Numbered from the stretch's first letter, positions 7,269 to 17,258 are shown. The stretch is DNA of 64,000 nt from an uncultured Porphyromonadaceae bacterium (GCA_937989585.1 CALKRW010000009.1:9638-73637); one strand, 5' to 3'. Made by a program: numbers and translations. The notes: generated from the sequence alone by a model not told the origin.

Positions 7269-10200
7269 ATGAAAGACATGACTCCTATCAATCCCGTTTC
7301 AGACAGGTCGGTTTCTGCAAAAGAAAACATGGACGGATGCACCGCAGCGACGTATGTCGCATATGCCTTGTGTGAAGTAGCCACAATCTATCCCATAACA
7401 CCAGTCGCCTCGATGGGAGAAATCGCAGACAAATGGGCAATGCAGGGCCGCAGAAACATTTTCGGAACGACTATGCAGGTGCGGGAGATGGAGAGTGAAC
7501 TCGGAGCGGCCGGTGCTACACACGGAGCGTTGGCGGCCGGCGCGCTTGCCACAACCTTTACCAATTCACAGGGGCTGCTGCTGATGATTCCCAATATGTA
7601 TAAAATAGCGGGGGAACAACTGCCGGCCGTATTCCATGTCGGCAGCAGATCGCTGGCCTCGCATGCCCTGAGTATTTTCGGTGACCATCAGGATGTCATG
7701 GCATGCCGTGCAACCGGTTTTGCGATACTATGTTCCTCATCGGTTCAGGAAACGTTTGATCTGGCTATTGCCGCCCATCTTGCCGCCATAGACGGTTCAC
7801 TGCCAGTGCTTCACTTCTTTGACGGACGCAGGACAGCAAACGAGACAGCGACAATATCCACCCTGGCATATGATGAAATCGCTTCGATGGTGGACATGGA
7901 TAAAGTTGCCGCATTCCGTAAGCGTGGACTCAATCCGGAACATCCACTGCTAAGGGGTACATCACAGAATCCTGATGTATATTTCCAGAACCGCGAGGCC
8001 TGTAATCCTTTCTACGACAGAATGCCCGGAATCATGCAGGCGGCGATGGACAGGGTTGCGGCCAAGACCGGCAGACAGTATCACCTTGCAGACTATTTCG
8101 GCTCACCGGAAGCGGAGCATGTGATAGTATCCATGGGGTCGTCATGTCAGGTTGTGGCGCAGACTGTAGATTGGCTGAATGCAAACGGATACAAGACTGG
8201 TGGAATAAATCTGCACATGTACCGTCCATTTCCCGCCGCTCAACTAATAGACTCGTTGCCGGAAACGGTGAAGACCATATCCGTACTTGACCGAACCAAA
8301 GAACCCGGATCATTTGGAGAACCGCTTTATATGGATGTTGCCGCTGCGGTTTTCGAATCTGGAAGGAACATAAAGGTTTATGGAGGTCGTTACGGTCTGT
8401 CAAGCAAGGATTTCACGCCGGCTATGGTAAAAGCCGTGTTTGACGAAGCCATGAACGACAATCCTAAAAAAAGATTTACGGTTGGCATTGAAGACGACCT
8501 GACTCATCTCTCGCTTGAGGTAACGCCTGAAGACTTCATCAAACCGGCAGACGGCATGGTACAGACCATATTCTACGGCATAGGTGCAGACGGTACTGTG
8601 GGAGCGACCAAGCAACTTACAGACATTGTATCAAATTTGGGCGGAGGATATGCCCAGGGGTTCTATGACTTTTCAGCAAAAAAATCCGGAGGATATACAA
8701 TATCTCAACTACGCTATTCCGACCAACCCATAAATATGGAATACAGCATAAGCGAGGCCGATTATCTGGGATGCAACAAGGATACCTATGTAAAGAAATA
8801 CGACATGGCAGGCCGCATACGTGAGGGAGGAATATTTGTTCTGAACTCGCGGTGGAGTGACGAAGACCTGGAGCGTGAACTCCCTGCAGGTGTCAAGCGT
8901 ATAGTGGCGGCGAAAAAGATTCAGTTCTATAACGTAGACGCTGTTTCCATCGCTCAGAAAAACGGACTCGGCACACGTATAAACATGATAATGGCTGTGG
9001 TATTCCTTTATCTTATGCGTGACAGACTGCCTTTTGACAAGTCGGTATCGGCACTAAAGGATAAAGTCAGGTCGTTGTACATGCATGAAGGAGGAGACAT
9101 CGTAAACCGCAATATCTCCGCTATGGATTCCGCCGTTAATGCCTTACACAAAGTTGATTATCCTGCATCATGGCTTGAATCAAAGGATAAGAGTGAATAT
9201 GAGGCGGATGTCCCCGATTTCGTACGGGAGATTGCCGAGCCTTGCCTGAGAATGGAGGGTGGAAAACTGCCTGTGTCAAAATTTGCAGCGGACGGTCATA
9301 TTCCCATGGGAACGAGCGCTTACGAGAAACGCCGTATAGCAGTCAACATACCGCAGTGGGATTCACAAAAATGTATCCATTGCACACAGTGCTCGATGGT
9401 ATGTGCCCATGCCGCGATACGTCCTTATCTGCTTGACGAAAACGAGGTGTCAGGCGCACCGGCCGGCATGTCACTGGCCGAAACAAAAATGCCGGCATTA
9501 AAGGGCTTGAAATACAGGATTCAGGTATATCCCGCAGATTGTCTTGGATGTGCTTCGTGCGCCACCATCTGTCCCGGTCATGCCTTGGCCATGGTGCCAA
9601 TAGACAGCATCTTTGACAAGGAAAACAAATTCCTAGAATACTGTCAGTCGGAAGTTACAATCAAAGATGATCTAGTAAACAGAGACAGTGTCATAGGGTC
9701 ACAGCTCCACCAGCCTCTGCTTGAGTTTTCCGGAGCGTGTGCTGGCTGTGGCGAGACACCGTATGTGAAACTGCTTACACAACTCTTCGGCGAGCGGATG
9801 ATAATAGCCAATGCCACAGGCTGCTCATCGATATGGGGGGCAAGTTATCCGAGCAATCCATATTGCACAGACCGTAACGGACGAGGCCCCGCGTGGGCAA
9901 ATTCATTGTTCGAGGATAATGCTGAATTCGGCTATGGCATAGCCTGCGCACTCGAATCGCTGCGTCAGATGAATAAAGACGATTCCTGGAAGCCAAAAAC
10001 ATGTGTCTGGGCAATCGGCGGTGACGGATGGGCATATGATATAGGGTTCGGTGGCCTTGATCATGTACTGGCACAGAACATAGACATCAACATACTCGTC
10101 CTCGATACCGAATGTTATTCCAATACGGGGGGACAGACATCAAAAGCCACTCCGCTTAGCGCCGTGATGAAGTATTCAGCAGACGGCAAGCGTACGTACA

Positions 10201-10661
10201 AGAAAGACCTTGGGCGCATGATGATGACATATCCAAATGTATATGTCGCGTCAGTCTCTCTCGGGGCCAATATGAATCAGACAATAAAGGCATTTACCGA
10301 GGCAGAAGCGCATCCGGGGCCCTCGATAGTAATTGCCTACTGCCCGTGTATAAATCATGGAATACGCTCGGGAATGAGCCATGCGATTGTAGAGGAGAAA
10401 TTAGCCGTGAAAACCGGTTACTGGAATCTATACCGATACAATCCCGCTCTCGATAAGCCGCTGACAGTTGATTCGGTGGATCCGGACGGAAATCTGATAA
10501 ACTTCATAAACGGCGAGGACCGATATGCCGACTTACGTATGATTGATCCAAAGGATGCGGCAATACTGCAACCCGATCTCGAGAAACATTGCGTCAGTGT
10601 ATATCAGATATTAAAACGCATGACATCCTGCGATAGCAAATCACAATCAACCGGGAAATAA
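7269..10661 (+). CDS. nifJ: Pyruvate:ferredoxin (flavodoxin) oxidoreductase
   Basis: This single-chain PFOR converts pyruvate and CoA to acetyl-CoA, CO2 and reduced ferredoxin, the central anaerobic step after glycolysis. From the ATG at 7269 it is 1130 residues. The N-terminal domain (TAATYVAYALCEVATIYPITP) binds pyruvate and thiamine. A domain with two 4Fe-4S clusters has CxxCxxC motifs from about residues 702 and 758 (CIHCTQCSMVC, CLGCASCATIC). The C-terminal TPP domain has CAGCGE, GGDGWAYDIG and the NTGGQTSKATP stretch. A GTG 60 bases earlier is open, but the extra residues do not resemble the family, so the ATG (MKDMTPINPV) was chosen. The gene runs tail to tail with hrpB, with 7 bp between them. 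Confidence 0.95.
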   Translation: MKDMTPINPVSDRSVSAKENMDGCTAATYVAYALCEVATIYPITPVASMGEIADKWAMQGRRNIFGTTMQVREMESELGAAGATHGALAAGALATTFTNSQGLLLMIPNMYKIAGEQLPAVFHVGSRSLASHALSIFGDHQDVMACRATGFAILCSSSVQETFDLAIAAHLAAIDGSLPVLHFFDGRRTANETATISTLAYDEIASMVDMDKVAAFRKRGLNPEHPLLRGTSQNPDVYFQNREACNPFYDRMPGIMQAAMDRVAAKTGRQYHLADYFGSPEAEHVIVSMGSSCQVVAQTVDWLNANGYKTGGINLHMYRPFPAAQLIDSLPETVKTISVLDRTKEPGSFGEPLYMDVAAAVFESGRNIKVYGGRYGLSSKDFTPAMVKAVFDEAMNDNPKKRFTVGIEDDLTHLSLEVTPEDFIKPADGMVQTIFYGIGADGTVGATKQLTDIVSNLGGGYAQGFYDFSAKKSGGYTISQLRYSDQPINMEYSISEADYLGCNKDTYVKKYDMAGRIREGGIFVLNSRWSDEDLERELPAGVKRIVAAKKIQFYNVDAVSIAQKNGLGTRINMIMAVVFLYLMRDRLPFDKSVSALKDKVRSLYMHEGGDIVNRNISAMDSAVNALHKVDYPASWLESKDKSEYEADVPDFVREIAEPCLRMEGGKLPVSKFAADGHIPMGTSAYEKRRIAVNIPQWDSQKCIHCTQCSMVCAHAAIRPYLLDENEVSGAPAGMSLAETKMPALKGLKYRIQVYPADCLGCASCATICPGHALAMVPIDSIFDKENKFLEYCQSEVTIKDDLVNRDSVIGSQLHQPLLEFSGACAGCGETPYVKLLTQLFGERMIIANATGCSSIWGASYPSNPYCTDRNGRGPAWANSLFEDNAEFGYGIACALESLRQMNKDDSWKPKTCVWAIGGDGWAYDIGFGGLDHVLAQNIDINILVLDTECYSNTGGQTSKATPLSAVMKYSADGKRTYKKDLGRMMMTYPNVYVASVSLGANMNQTIKAFTEAEAHPGPSIVIAYCPCINHGIRSGMSHAIVEEKLAVKTGYWNLYRYNPALDKPLTVDSVDPDGNLINFINGEDRYADLRMIDPKDAAILQPDLEKHCVSVYQILKRMTSCDSKSQSTGK

Positions 10662-10668
10662 GGTACGA

Positions 10669-13134
10669 TTATTTAAGGGCACCGATATTCAGAGGATCGT
10701 CGGGCCACCTGTGCTTGGGATATCTGCGACGTAGTTCCTTGCGGACCTCGAAATAAGTTTTCGTCCAGAATCCCCGGAGATCGGTGGTGAGTTGCACGGG
10801 TTTGAATCCCGGAGAAAGAAGTTCCATAAGCACCGGACGCCGCCCCTCATCAAGCCGGGGTGTATCCATTAGTCCGAAGCAGTCCTGTAAACGGGCGCTG
10901 ACAACAGGGATTGAGGTGCCGGAACGATAGTCTATGCGTACGTTACGGCCTCCCGGCAAACGGATGTGCGAAGGTGCAATACGGTCGATGCGTGCCATCA
11001 TATCGTAGCCGACTGTGGTTCCTATTACAATACATAGATCAATTTTATGTAGTTCCTGCACGGTTGTGGCACTGCCTATGTGCAGAGGTAACCACTCACT
11101 GGCAGACGATAGAATCGCGGATGTAGATATATCAGGAAGATTTAGTTCGGGATGCCACTCCGATACAATCTCTATTCGCCTCTGCATACGTGAAACATCA
11201 TCATTGAAGTCGAACATGCTTAAGCCGTCCTTTGGTGCGGCCTGAGCGATTGCGGATACAATTTCCTCGCGGGAAATTTCATTAAGTGGTCTTGACGAGA
11301 TTACAAGAACGCCGACACGCTGATCGTTTCGAGTCAAAAGACGTCCTTCCCGGCTGTTCCAGGATATATTCCTGAAAGGAGTCGCCATATCTTCAAGTGT
11401 ACTGGTATTCACGGGCGAAGCAAGGAAAATGCGTTTGCCGAGGGTGGCAACGCTCAGAAAGTCGTTGGCCATGAGATTGTCTCGTTCATCAAGTCTGATA
11501 TTTTCGCCAGAGGGCAGTCTGTATATGTTGTCCCTGAGACGCATCGCAACCCTTTCGGGATATGCAGCAGCGATAAGTAATCCGGAATCAACTGGATTGA
11601 CGGGGAAATTATCCTCTTGACAGCGGATCATACGGCGATACTGTTCGGAAATACGGCAGATGCGATTCCATGGACCTTTGGGACCACTTGTGCGTTTCTG
11701 GCGAAGAAGATCGATGCGAGTGTTGATGTCGGCATCCGTATCATCGCTTATAGGATCTTTCTCCTCGAGTATAGCGGCAATATCGGCAGCAAGGCTCCTC
11801 ATTCTGCTGTCCGTGGCTCTCAACAGCATATGCGCTATACGCGGGTGACAGGGCATTGAAGCCATGCTTCGTCCGTGAGGGGTAATTTTTCCATTCTCAT
11901 CTATAGCCCCAAGCATTGTCAGCAGGCGACGGGCCTCCGCGATATGTCCCGAAGTCGGAGGTGTGAGCCAGGGTAGTTCTTCCGGCTTGCCGCATCCCCA
12001 TGCGGCGATGTCAAGGAGTGTCGGGCTGAGATCGGCTTCTTCGATTTCAGGTTTTCGGTTCTCGGCCATCCGGTATTCATCAGCCTTTGACCAAAGTCTG
12101 TAGCAGAAACCATCTGAAAGTCGTCCTGCCCTTCCTGCCCTCTGGCGCGCCATATCCAGAGATATGCGTACGGTCTCCAGTCTGCTTAGTCCGGTAGAGG
12201 AATCAAATCTCACGGCGCGATACAGACCGGAGTCAACGACGGTTCTTATACCCTCAATGGTTAGAGAAGTCTCGGCAATCGGAGTTGACAGGATAATTTT
12301 TCGTCGGTCCTGCGGGTTATATTCTATTGCACGGTATTGCTCGGAAGATGATAACATTCCATGTAAGGGAAGAATCAAGGCATCAGGGAGAGAGTCCGCT
12401 AAAATTTCGGCACATCTGGCAATCTCCCATTGTCCCGGAAGAAAAGCCAGAATATTTCCTGTCTGTTCACGGCAGGCAACTCTGATAGATGAAGCCACTG
12501 CTTCAGCACATTCGCGAATATCGAAAGATTCGCCGTTGACAATTTTAACCGGAAACATGGATCCTTCAGCCTTTATTGGCAATGCATCCAATTTATTGCA
12601 TATAAAATCTGTGTCTATAGTAGCAGACATAAGCACGATTCGCAAATCCGGTCGAATTATATTCTGTGCCTCGAGTGTCAGCGCGAGGCACAGATCCGAG
12701 GTGAGGCTACGTTCGTGAAACTCGTCGAAGATTACCACGGACGTACCGGCAAGAGTCGGGTCGTCAATGAGCATCCGCTCCATGATACCCTCGGTGACAA
12801 CCTCTATGCGTGTCATGTCAGATACTTTTGACTCGAAACGCATTCGGTAGCCAACGGTCTTGCCGACAGTCTCGCCTAAAATCTGTGCCATTCGCATGGC
12901 TATCTGTCGTGCTGCAGCCCTTCGGGGCTCGAGCATAATGATTTTACCAAAGTCAGTTTTTCTGGTGGAAGCATCAGAAGAGAAATGTTCAAGAATTGTC
13001 AGTGGTAAAAGTGTTGACTTGCCTGAACCGGGAGGAGCGGTGACAACTATGCGTCCTCTTTCCGCTAACGCCCCGTTGACCTTGTCGCAGATCTTGAAGA
13101 CAGGCAGGTCCTCTATAAATTGTTCCTGAATCAT
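10669..13134 (-). CDS. hrpB: ATP-dependent RNA helicase HrpB
   Basis: This is an 821-residue DEAH-box helicase of the HrpB type. The P-loop PPGSGKST lies at residues 34-41, the DEFH box at 137-140, motif III SAT in LMSATID, and motif VI QRAGRAGR is present, followed by the HA2-like and HrpB C-terminal domains (WLPLHIGSATTVQEL... to the end). Length is standard. The biological substrate of HrpB is poorly defined in most bacteria; a role in RNA processing is assumed. It lies 27 bp downstream of the sugar-1-phosphate transferase gene on the same strand and may be read through from it, though function does not link them. Confidence 0.93.
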   Translation of the reverse strand: MIQEQFIEDLPVFKICDKVNGALAERGRIVVTAPPGSGKSTLLPLTILEHFSSDASTRKTDFGKIIMLEPRRAAARQIAMRMAQILGETVGKTVGYRMRFESKVSDMTRIEVVTEGIMERMLIDDPTLAGTSVVIFDEFHERSLTSDLCLALTLEAQNIIRPDLRIVLMSATIDTDFICNKLDALPIKAEGSMFPVKIVNGESFDIRECAEAVASSIRVACREQTGNILAFLPGQWEIARCAEILADSLPDALILPLHGMLSSSEQYRAIEYNPQDRRKIILSTPIAETSLTIEGIRTVVDSGLYRAVRFDSSTGLSRLETVRISLDMARQRAGRAGRLSDGFCYRLWSKADEYRMAENRKPEIEEADLSPTLLDIAAWGCGKPEELPWLTPPTSGHIAEARRLLTMLGAIDENGKITPHGRSMASMPCHPRIAHMLLRATDSRMRSLAADIAAILEEKDPISDDTDADINTRIDLLRQKRTSGPKGPWNRICRISEQYRRMIRCQEDNFPVNPVDSGLLIAAAYPERVAMRLRDNIYRLPSGENIRLDERDNLMANDFLSVATLGKRIFLASPVNTSTLEDMATPFRNISWNSREGRLLTRNDQRVGVLVISSRPLNEISREEIVSAIAQAAPKDGLSMFDFNDDVSRMQRRIEIVSEWHPELNLPDISTSAILSSASEWLPLHIGSATTVQELHKIDLCIVIGTTVGYDMMARIDRIAPSHIRLPGGRNVRIDYRSGTSIPVVSARLQDCFGLMDTPRLDEGRRPVLMELLSPGFKPVQLTTDLRGFWTKTYFEVRKELRRRYPKHRWPDDPLNIGALK

Positions 13135-13161
13135 ATTTGAATTTTGGTTGTAATTGTTGCT

Positions 13162-14187
13162 CTACTGAGATTGTCTGACATCCTTGATGATTATGTTTTT
13201 ATTGATAAGCATGTGTAGACATAAATAATAGGATGCGACGAGAGACACTGTCACGATGACGAAGTATATCAGATGCCATTGTTCCGGTATAAGTACCAGT
13301 ATTATTGATATAGATAGTTGTATAAGGGCATAGACTGTGGCAACAGAGAGATGAGAAAAGCCGGATGTATTGACCAGTTGTTGATAAATATGGCGATGAT
13401 GAGATGTTCGGAGATCCTCTTTTAGTTGTATTCGGCGGATTATGGTCAGAGCAGTGTCTGCGCCATATACTGATATCATGATTAGATATGTAAAGTCACC
13501 TGTTTTCAAGATGATGGAGTATATACCGAAGAGTACTATGAAACCAAGTGTGATTGAACCTACATCTCCGGCGAAACATACGGCTTGTCGGCGGAAATTG
13601 AAGAAGCAGAAAATAATGACAGAAATTCCGGTAATGTAGAGGAGCGGTGTTGATACAAATTCAAGGGAACTGTTCAGATAGCACAAAGGTATTAGAACAG
13701 CAAGTGTATAGGCCCCTGTAATACCGTTGATACCGTCCATGAAATTATAGGCGTTGAGTATGCCTGTCCCTAATATTATAGATGCGATATATATCGAAAT
13801 AGAGGATACGGAGATTTGGATTGACAGGTTTCCCGATAATAGCATGAGTTGCATCAACATCAATGCGACGGCTGCGAGTTGGACAAAAAGTCTGACGCTT
13901 ATACGCAACGGATGTAAATCATCAATGAAACTTACTGTGCCAACAAGTGTTGCGCCGGTAATGAACCATGGATAAGGGAATGCATAGTATATGGACCACA
14001 ACCATATAGCAAAAAGGAAAACAATGCCTCCGCCTTTTAGGCGTAAACAATATTCATCGTGCCTTTCAATCGTATTATCCGTGCTTTTTGCAAAGACAGA
14101 GTTATCTGTGAACCTAAGTTCCCTGGCAAAAGCAAGGTAAATGAGTTCGAGGCACAAGAGAAGTAGTGTGATAATGATGTAAATCAC
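13162..14187 (-). CDS. Polyprenyl-phosphate sugar-1-phosphate transferase (WecA/MraY family)
   Basis: This 341-residue polytopic membrane protein of glycosyltransferase family 4 transfers a (N-acetyl)hexosamine-1-phosphate from a UDP-sugar to undecaprenyl phosphate, priming a surface glycan. About ten hydrophobic helices are visible. The cytosolic motifs are present: FIDDL (Mg2+-binding aspartates), NAYNFMDGINGI and FAGDVGSI. The final sugar cannot be told from these. Its start is 7 bp after the stop of the SDR gene, so the two form a unit. The DNA is visibly more AT-rich than the hrpB and yqgE flanks, as often seen for surface-glycan genes that move horizontally. Similar pairs prime O-antigen or protein O-glycan synthesis in other Bacteroidetes. 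Confidence 0.88.
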   Translation of the reverse strand: MIYIIITLLLLCLELIYLAFARELRFTDNSVFAKSTDNTIERHDEYCLRLKGGGIVFLFAIWLWSIYYAFPYPWFITGATLVGTVSFIDDLHPLRISVRLFVQLAAVALMLMQLMLLSGNLSIQISVSSISIYIASIILGTGILNAYNFMDGINGITGAYTLAVLIPLCYLNSSLEFVSTPLLYITGISVIIFCFFNFRRQAVCFAGDVGSITLGFIVLFGIYSIILKTGDFTYLIMISVYGADTALTIIRRIQLKEDLRTSHHRHIYQQLVNTSGFSHLSVATVYALIQLSISIILVLIPEQWHLIYFVIVTVSLVASYYLCLHMLINKNIIIKDVRQSQ

Positions 14188-14194
14188 GAAGATA

Positions 14195-15178
14195 TTATTT
14201 TTCTATGATATCTGGTTTTAGAGATTCTTTAAGAGCGGACAGTGTTCGACTGAGGCCTTCATCGGAAGATACAGGCATCCGGGTGATGTGGAGTCCGTTC
14301 TTAAGTTTTGAGTTTGAGATCTGGAAGTTACCGGTGAGTTTGTCAAGGCTTTTCCTGTTTAATGGCAAATGCAGAAGTGTGCCAGTCCCGAAGATGAAAA
14401 GTATCAAGCCTCTGCTGATTTTCCAAATACGGACTTTATTATCGAGCGATTCAGCGATTTTCCGGACTAAATGATTGGTTGAGACATAGTCATCATCAGC
14501 AAGATTATAGATACCCGGTGGGAGTACATTATCTGATATTTTACGGACAGTGAATATGACGTTTGCGATTGATACGAAATGTCGTTTGTTCTCGAAAGCG
14601 CCCAATGGCCATGGAAAGTTCCTGAACAGGACCTTATATAGGATCGGCAAGTTGCCTTTGCATCCGGGACCATGTATCATGGCAGGCCGAAGTATATATA
14701 CGGTATGCCCGTCAGTGAGATGGGATAAAATGTATTGTTCCGCTTTAAGTTTGCTTTTGCCGTAAGGTCCGGAAGGGACCGGCGTGCTGGTTTCGGAGAG
14801 AATTTCGTCATCGCCGAGTGAATCGGCACATGCTGCGACAGAACTAAAAAATATAAATTTATCGGATTCTGATTTTAGGAAAAAGTCGAATATGGATTTT
14901 GTAAGAGAGTAATTTATTCTGTAGTATTCTTCAGCCTTGATCTTTCCCAAAGTATCGTGGACAATTGCCGCAAGATGAATTATTAAATCGAAACATGGAA
15001 GTTGAGTGACCGATTTGCTGAAATAAGGAAAATCTGACCATGTAAAGATATGCCTAACACCGGGAATGAATGTAGCGGTTCTGGATAAACCGTAGATTTC
15101 GACAGAAGGGTCTCCGGCCCATGCAGAGGCAAGACTACGTGCTACGTAACCATGTATACCGGTGATAAGGATTTTCAT
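14195..15178 (-). CDS. NAD-dependent sugar epimerase/dehydratase (extended SDR)
   Basis: This 327-residue protein has an N-terminal Rossmann motif (MKILITGIHGYVAR, the GxxGxxA variant) and the extended-SDR catalytic elements: FFSSVAACA for the serine and PYGKSKLKAE for the YxxxK pair. An upstream in-frame ATG at 15268 would add 30 residues before the Rossmann strand and would lie beyond the promoter, so 15178 was chosen. Related enzymes next to WecA-like transferases are UDP-GlcNAc/QuiNAc 4-epimerases or reductases that supply the sugar the transferase uses; that assignment is inference from context. Confidence 0.85.
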   Translation of the reverse strand: MKILITGIHGYVARSLASAWAGDPSVEIYGLSRTATFIPGVRHIFTWSDFPYFSKSVTQLPCFDLIIHLAAIVHDTLGKIKAEEYYRINYSLTKSIFDFFLKSESDKFIFFSSVAACADSLGDDEILSETSTPVPSGPYGKSKLKAEQYILSHLTDGHTVYILRPAMIHGPGCKGNLPILYKVLFRNFPWPLGAFENKRHFVSIANVIFTVRKISDNVLPPGIYNLADDDYVSTNHLVRKIAESLDNKVRIWKISRGLILFIFGTGTLLHLPLNRKSLDKLTGNFQISNSKLKNGLHITRMPVSSDEGLSRTLSALKESLKPDIIEK

Positions 15179-15216
15179 AAAAGTGTCATCCGAATTTGAT
15201 TCGGGAATTTTATTGC

Positions 15217-15248
15217 AAATATAAGCAAACGATGCAAATACTACAAAT
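15217..15248 (-). promoter_or_regulatory. Promoter of the SDR/sugar-phosphate transferase unit
   Basis: On the minus strand TTTG (15248-15245), 20 nt, then TAtaTTTG (15224-15217). Transcription would start near 15211, about 33 nt before the ATG at 15178, which supports that start. Confidence 0.65.
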
Positions 15249-15311
15249 AATTCTGCCGCTTCCGGCATCCGGTTTAGTTATCTGGGAAGAACGACAGAGA
15301 ATTCATGATAG

Positions 15312-15923
15312 TCAGTTGGCGCGAGGATCGTGCGGATGTAGGAGCCATTGACGATATGGCGACCCCATGCGGGAGACTGTACGGTGCCACAGTGCATCGC
15401 CATGAAGATTGAGCAGTTCGTATGGCGAAACAGTGTCGGAGGAAGTGACGGCCCAGACACTCTGATCTATTTCCTCTTCGAGTTGCCCCGCGGTCCATCC
15501 GGAATAGCCGAGAAAGAAACGTAAAATGCCGTCAGTCAGGTATCCGCTGTTGACATAATCGATGACAACTTCAAAATCACCCCCAATCCATAGATTAGGC
15601 GCAAACTCTGTCGCTCCAGGAATTATCTCATTGCCAAGCGAATGAATGAAGTAAAGCCGGTCAAGAGAGACAGGCCCACCACAATATACAGGTATGCCAT
15701 GTGCAGGTTTTACGCCGTCAAGGAGTTCATCGAGAGAATATCCACTCGGATTATTCATGACCACCCCCATGGAGCCAGACTCGCCGTTGTGGTCGATGAT
15801 GGCAATTACACCATGCCTGAAGTATTTCTCGCCCAGGAAAGGTTCAGCCACCATTATGCTTCCAGCCTCAACCTGACGTTTCACAGTCTTGAGATTGAAT
15901 ATGTCAGTAGGGATATTCTTCAT
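15312..15923 (-). CDS. YqgE/AlgH family protein
   Basis: This 203-residue protein of the UPF0301 (YqgE/AlgH) family is small, soluble and widely conserved, with no firmly established biochemical role. The family signature is seen in GSIMVAEPFLGEKYFRHGVI, SGSMGVVMNNPSG, VYCGGPVSLDRLYFIHSL and FLGYSGWTAGQLEEEI. Length is typical. It diverges from recR across 148 bp that hold a promoter for each side. It has no close downstream partner on its strand. Confidence 0.92.
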   Translation of the reverse strand: MKNIPTDIFNLKTVKRQVEAGSIMVAEPFLGEKYFRHGVIAIIDHNGESGSMGVVMNNPSGYSLDELLDGVKPAHGIPVYCGGPVSLDRLYFIHSLGNEIIPGATEFAPNLWIGGDFEVVIDYVNSGYLTDGILRFFLGYSGWTAGQLEEEIDQSVWAVTSSDTVSPYELLNLHGDALWHRTVSRMGSPYRQWLLHPHDPRAN

Positions 15924-15960
15924 TGTTCAGACTCCTTGGAATGATTCGGCATTTCATGTG

Positions 15961-15992
15961 CAAATATATAAATTTAACGCGTCGGATACAAA
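15961..15992 (-). promoter_or_regulatory. Promoter of the yqgE gene
   Basis: Minus strand TTTG (15992-15989), 20 nt, TAtaTTTG (15968-15961). The spacing is consensus, and the leader would be about 32 nt. Confidence 0.65.
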
Positions 15993-16011
15993 AAATGTTG
16001 GCAAAAAGCCT

Positions 16012-16019
16012 TATCTTTG
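16012..16019 (+). promoter_or_regulatory. -7 box upstream of recR
   Basis: TAtcTTTG at 16012-16019 matches the -7 consensus, 52 nt before the recR ATG. The expected -33 position has no TTTG. Confidence 0.45.
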
Positions 16020-16071
16020 TACTAAAGAAAGAAATGATTTGAATTAAAGGAAAAATTTATCTCAATAGAAT

Positions 16072-16701
16072 ATGCCAGTCCCGATTCAGGAATTTGATTC
16101 AACTCTCCTTGACAATGCCGTCGGGGAACTGTCGCGTCTTCCGGGAATAGGTCGCAAGACTGCGTTGCGGCTGGCATTGTACATGCTAAGACAGGACCCG
16201 TCCATGGCAGAGCAGATTGGACGCGCTATCGTTGAGATGCGGCGTGGTATTCGTTATTGCCGTATCTGTCATAATATATCCGAGAGCGAACTATGCCCGA
16301 TATGTGCAAGTGTGCATCGTGACAGGAATACAGTGTGTGTGGTAGAAAATGTCAAGGATGTCATGGCGTTCGAACGCACAGGGCAGTTCCGGGGGCTATA
16401 TCATGTGCTCGGCGGTGTAATCTCGCCAATCGATGGTATTGGCCCTGATATGCTTGAGATTCGGTCACTTGTAGATCGCGTGAAGACGGAAGATGTGCAG
16501 GAAGTCATTCTTGCTCTTCCTGCAACGATGGAAGGCGAGACCACTAACTTTTACATTTATAGGCGTCTTCAGGACACAAATGTAAAGATTACCCAGTTGG
16601 CAAGAGGCTTGGCCGTTGGCAATGAGATTGAGTATATAGACGAAATAACTCTTGGACGCTCGTTGTCAGGACGCACTTTGTTCTCAGAAAATACCTTCTA
16701 A
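16072..16701 (+). CDS. recR: Recombination mediator RecR
   Basis: RecR acts with RecO (and RecF) to load RecA on single-stranded gaps. The 209-residue protein shows all family parts: the helix-hairpin-helix LSRLPGIGRKTALRLALYML, the four-cysteine zinc finger C63-C66-C75-C78, and the Toprim domain from about residue 86 (VCVVENVKDVMAFE) with the YHVLGGVISPIDGIGPD stretch. Length is standard. A GNAT gene follows 14 nt downstream and is probably co-transcribed. Confidence 0.97.
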   Translation: MPVPIQEFDSTLLDNAVGELSRLPGIGRKTALRLALYMLRQDPSMAEQIGRAIVEMRRGIRYCRICHNISESELCPICASVHRDRNTVCVVENVKDVMAFERTGQFRGLYHVLGGVISPIDGIGPDMLEIRSLVDRVKTEDVQEVILALPATMEGETTNFYIYRRLQDTNVKITQLARGLAVGNEIEYIDEITLGRSLSGRTLFSENTF

Positions 16702-16715
16702 TAGCGTTGTACCAT

Positions 16716-17219
16716 ATGGCAGATATCAAACTTCGGGCTCCGGAGCCGGTTGACATAGACACTCTTTTCATATGGGAGAATGATTCCAGTCAGTGGATAA
16801 GTTCTTTGACCCCTGTTCATGTCTCACGTCAACGTATATGGGACTATGTCAATAATTTCGATGGTGATATCGGAGTCTGGCAGCAGATAAAACTTATGGT
16901 CTGTAATGAAGGGGAGACGCTAGGTTCTGTTGATCTTTTCGATATTGACCTAAGGACTTTACATGCTTTTGTCGGAATTTTTATTGCACAGGAATTCCGA
17001 GGAAAGGGTTTTGGCGCGGAAAGCCTTAGGCAAATCTGTGATTATGCGTTCAATGTATTGGGGTTAAAATCTTTATGCGCCGTGGTAGCGGTCAATAATG
17101 TCCCCGCGCTACATATTTTTGGTGTGACTGGTTTTTCTGAGGTTGGCATTTTGCATGACTGGCTCCGTAACGGGCAGTCACTTGAGGATGCCAGTTTGCT
17201 TCAACTTGTTTCGCGTTGA
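16716..17219 (+). CDS. GNAT N-acetyltransferase (RimJ/RimL-like)
   Basis: This 167-residue acetyltransferase starts at the ATG at 16716 (MADIKLRAPEPVDIDTL); a TTG nine bases earlier is possible. The acetyl-CoA binding loop is visible as the R/Q-x-x-G-x-G pattern in EFRGKGFGAESLRQICDYAF, followed by the typical β5-α4 segment SLCAVVAVNNVPALHIFGVTGF. The beginning (RAPEPVDIDTLFIWEN) fits the RimJ/SpeG-like subgroup. Substrate unknown: it could be a protein N-terminus, a polyamine or an antibiotic. It lies 14 nt downstream of recR. Confidence 0.85.
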   Translation: MADIKLRAPEPVDIDTLFIWENDSSQWISSLTPVHVSRQRIWDYVNNFDGDIGVWQQIKLMVCNEGETLGSVDLFDIDLRTLHAFVGIFIAQEFRGKGFGAESLRQICDYAFNVLGLKSLCAVVAVNNVPALHIFGVTGFSEVGILHDWLRNGQSLEDASLLQLVSR

Positions 17220-17258
17220 TAGTGATTTTTATGTTAAGCGTAGATTGATAAAGATTGC

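Noticed and set aside
15179..15268. Longer start for the SDR gene
   Set aside because: It would put the promoter boxes at 15217-15248 inside the gene and add residues before the Rossmann strand.
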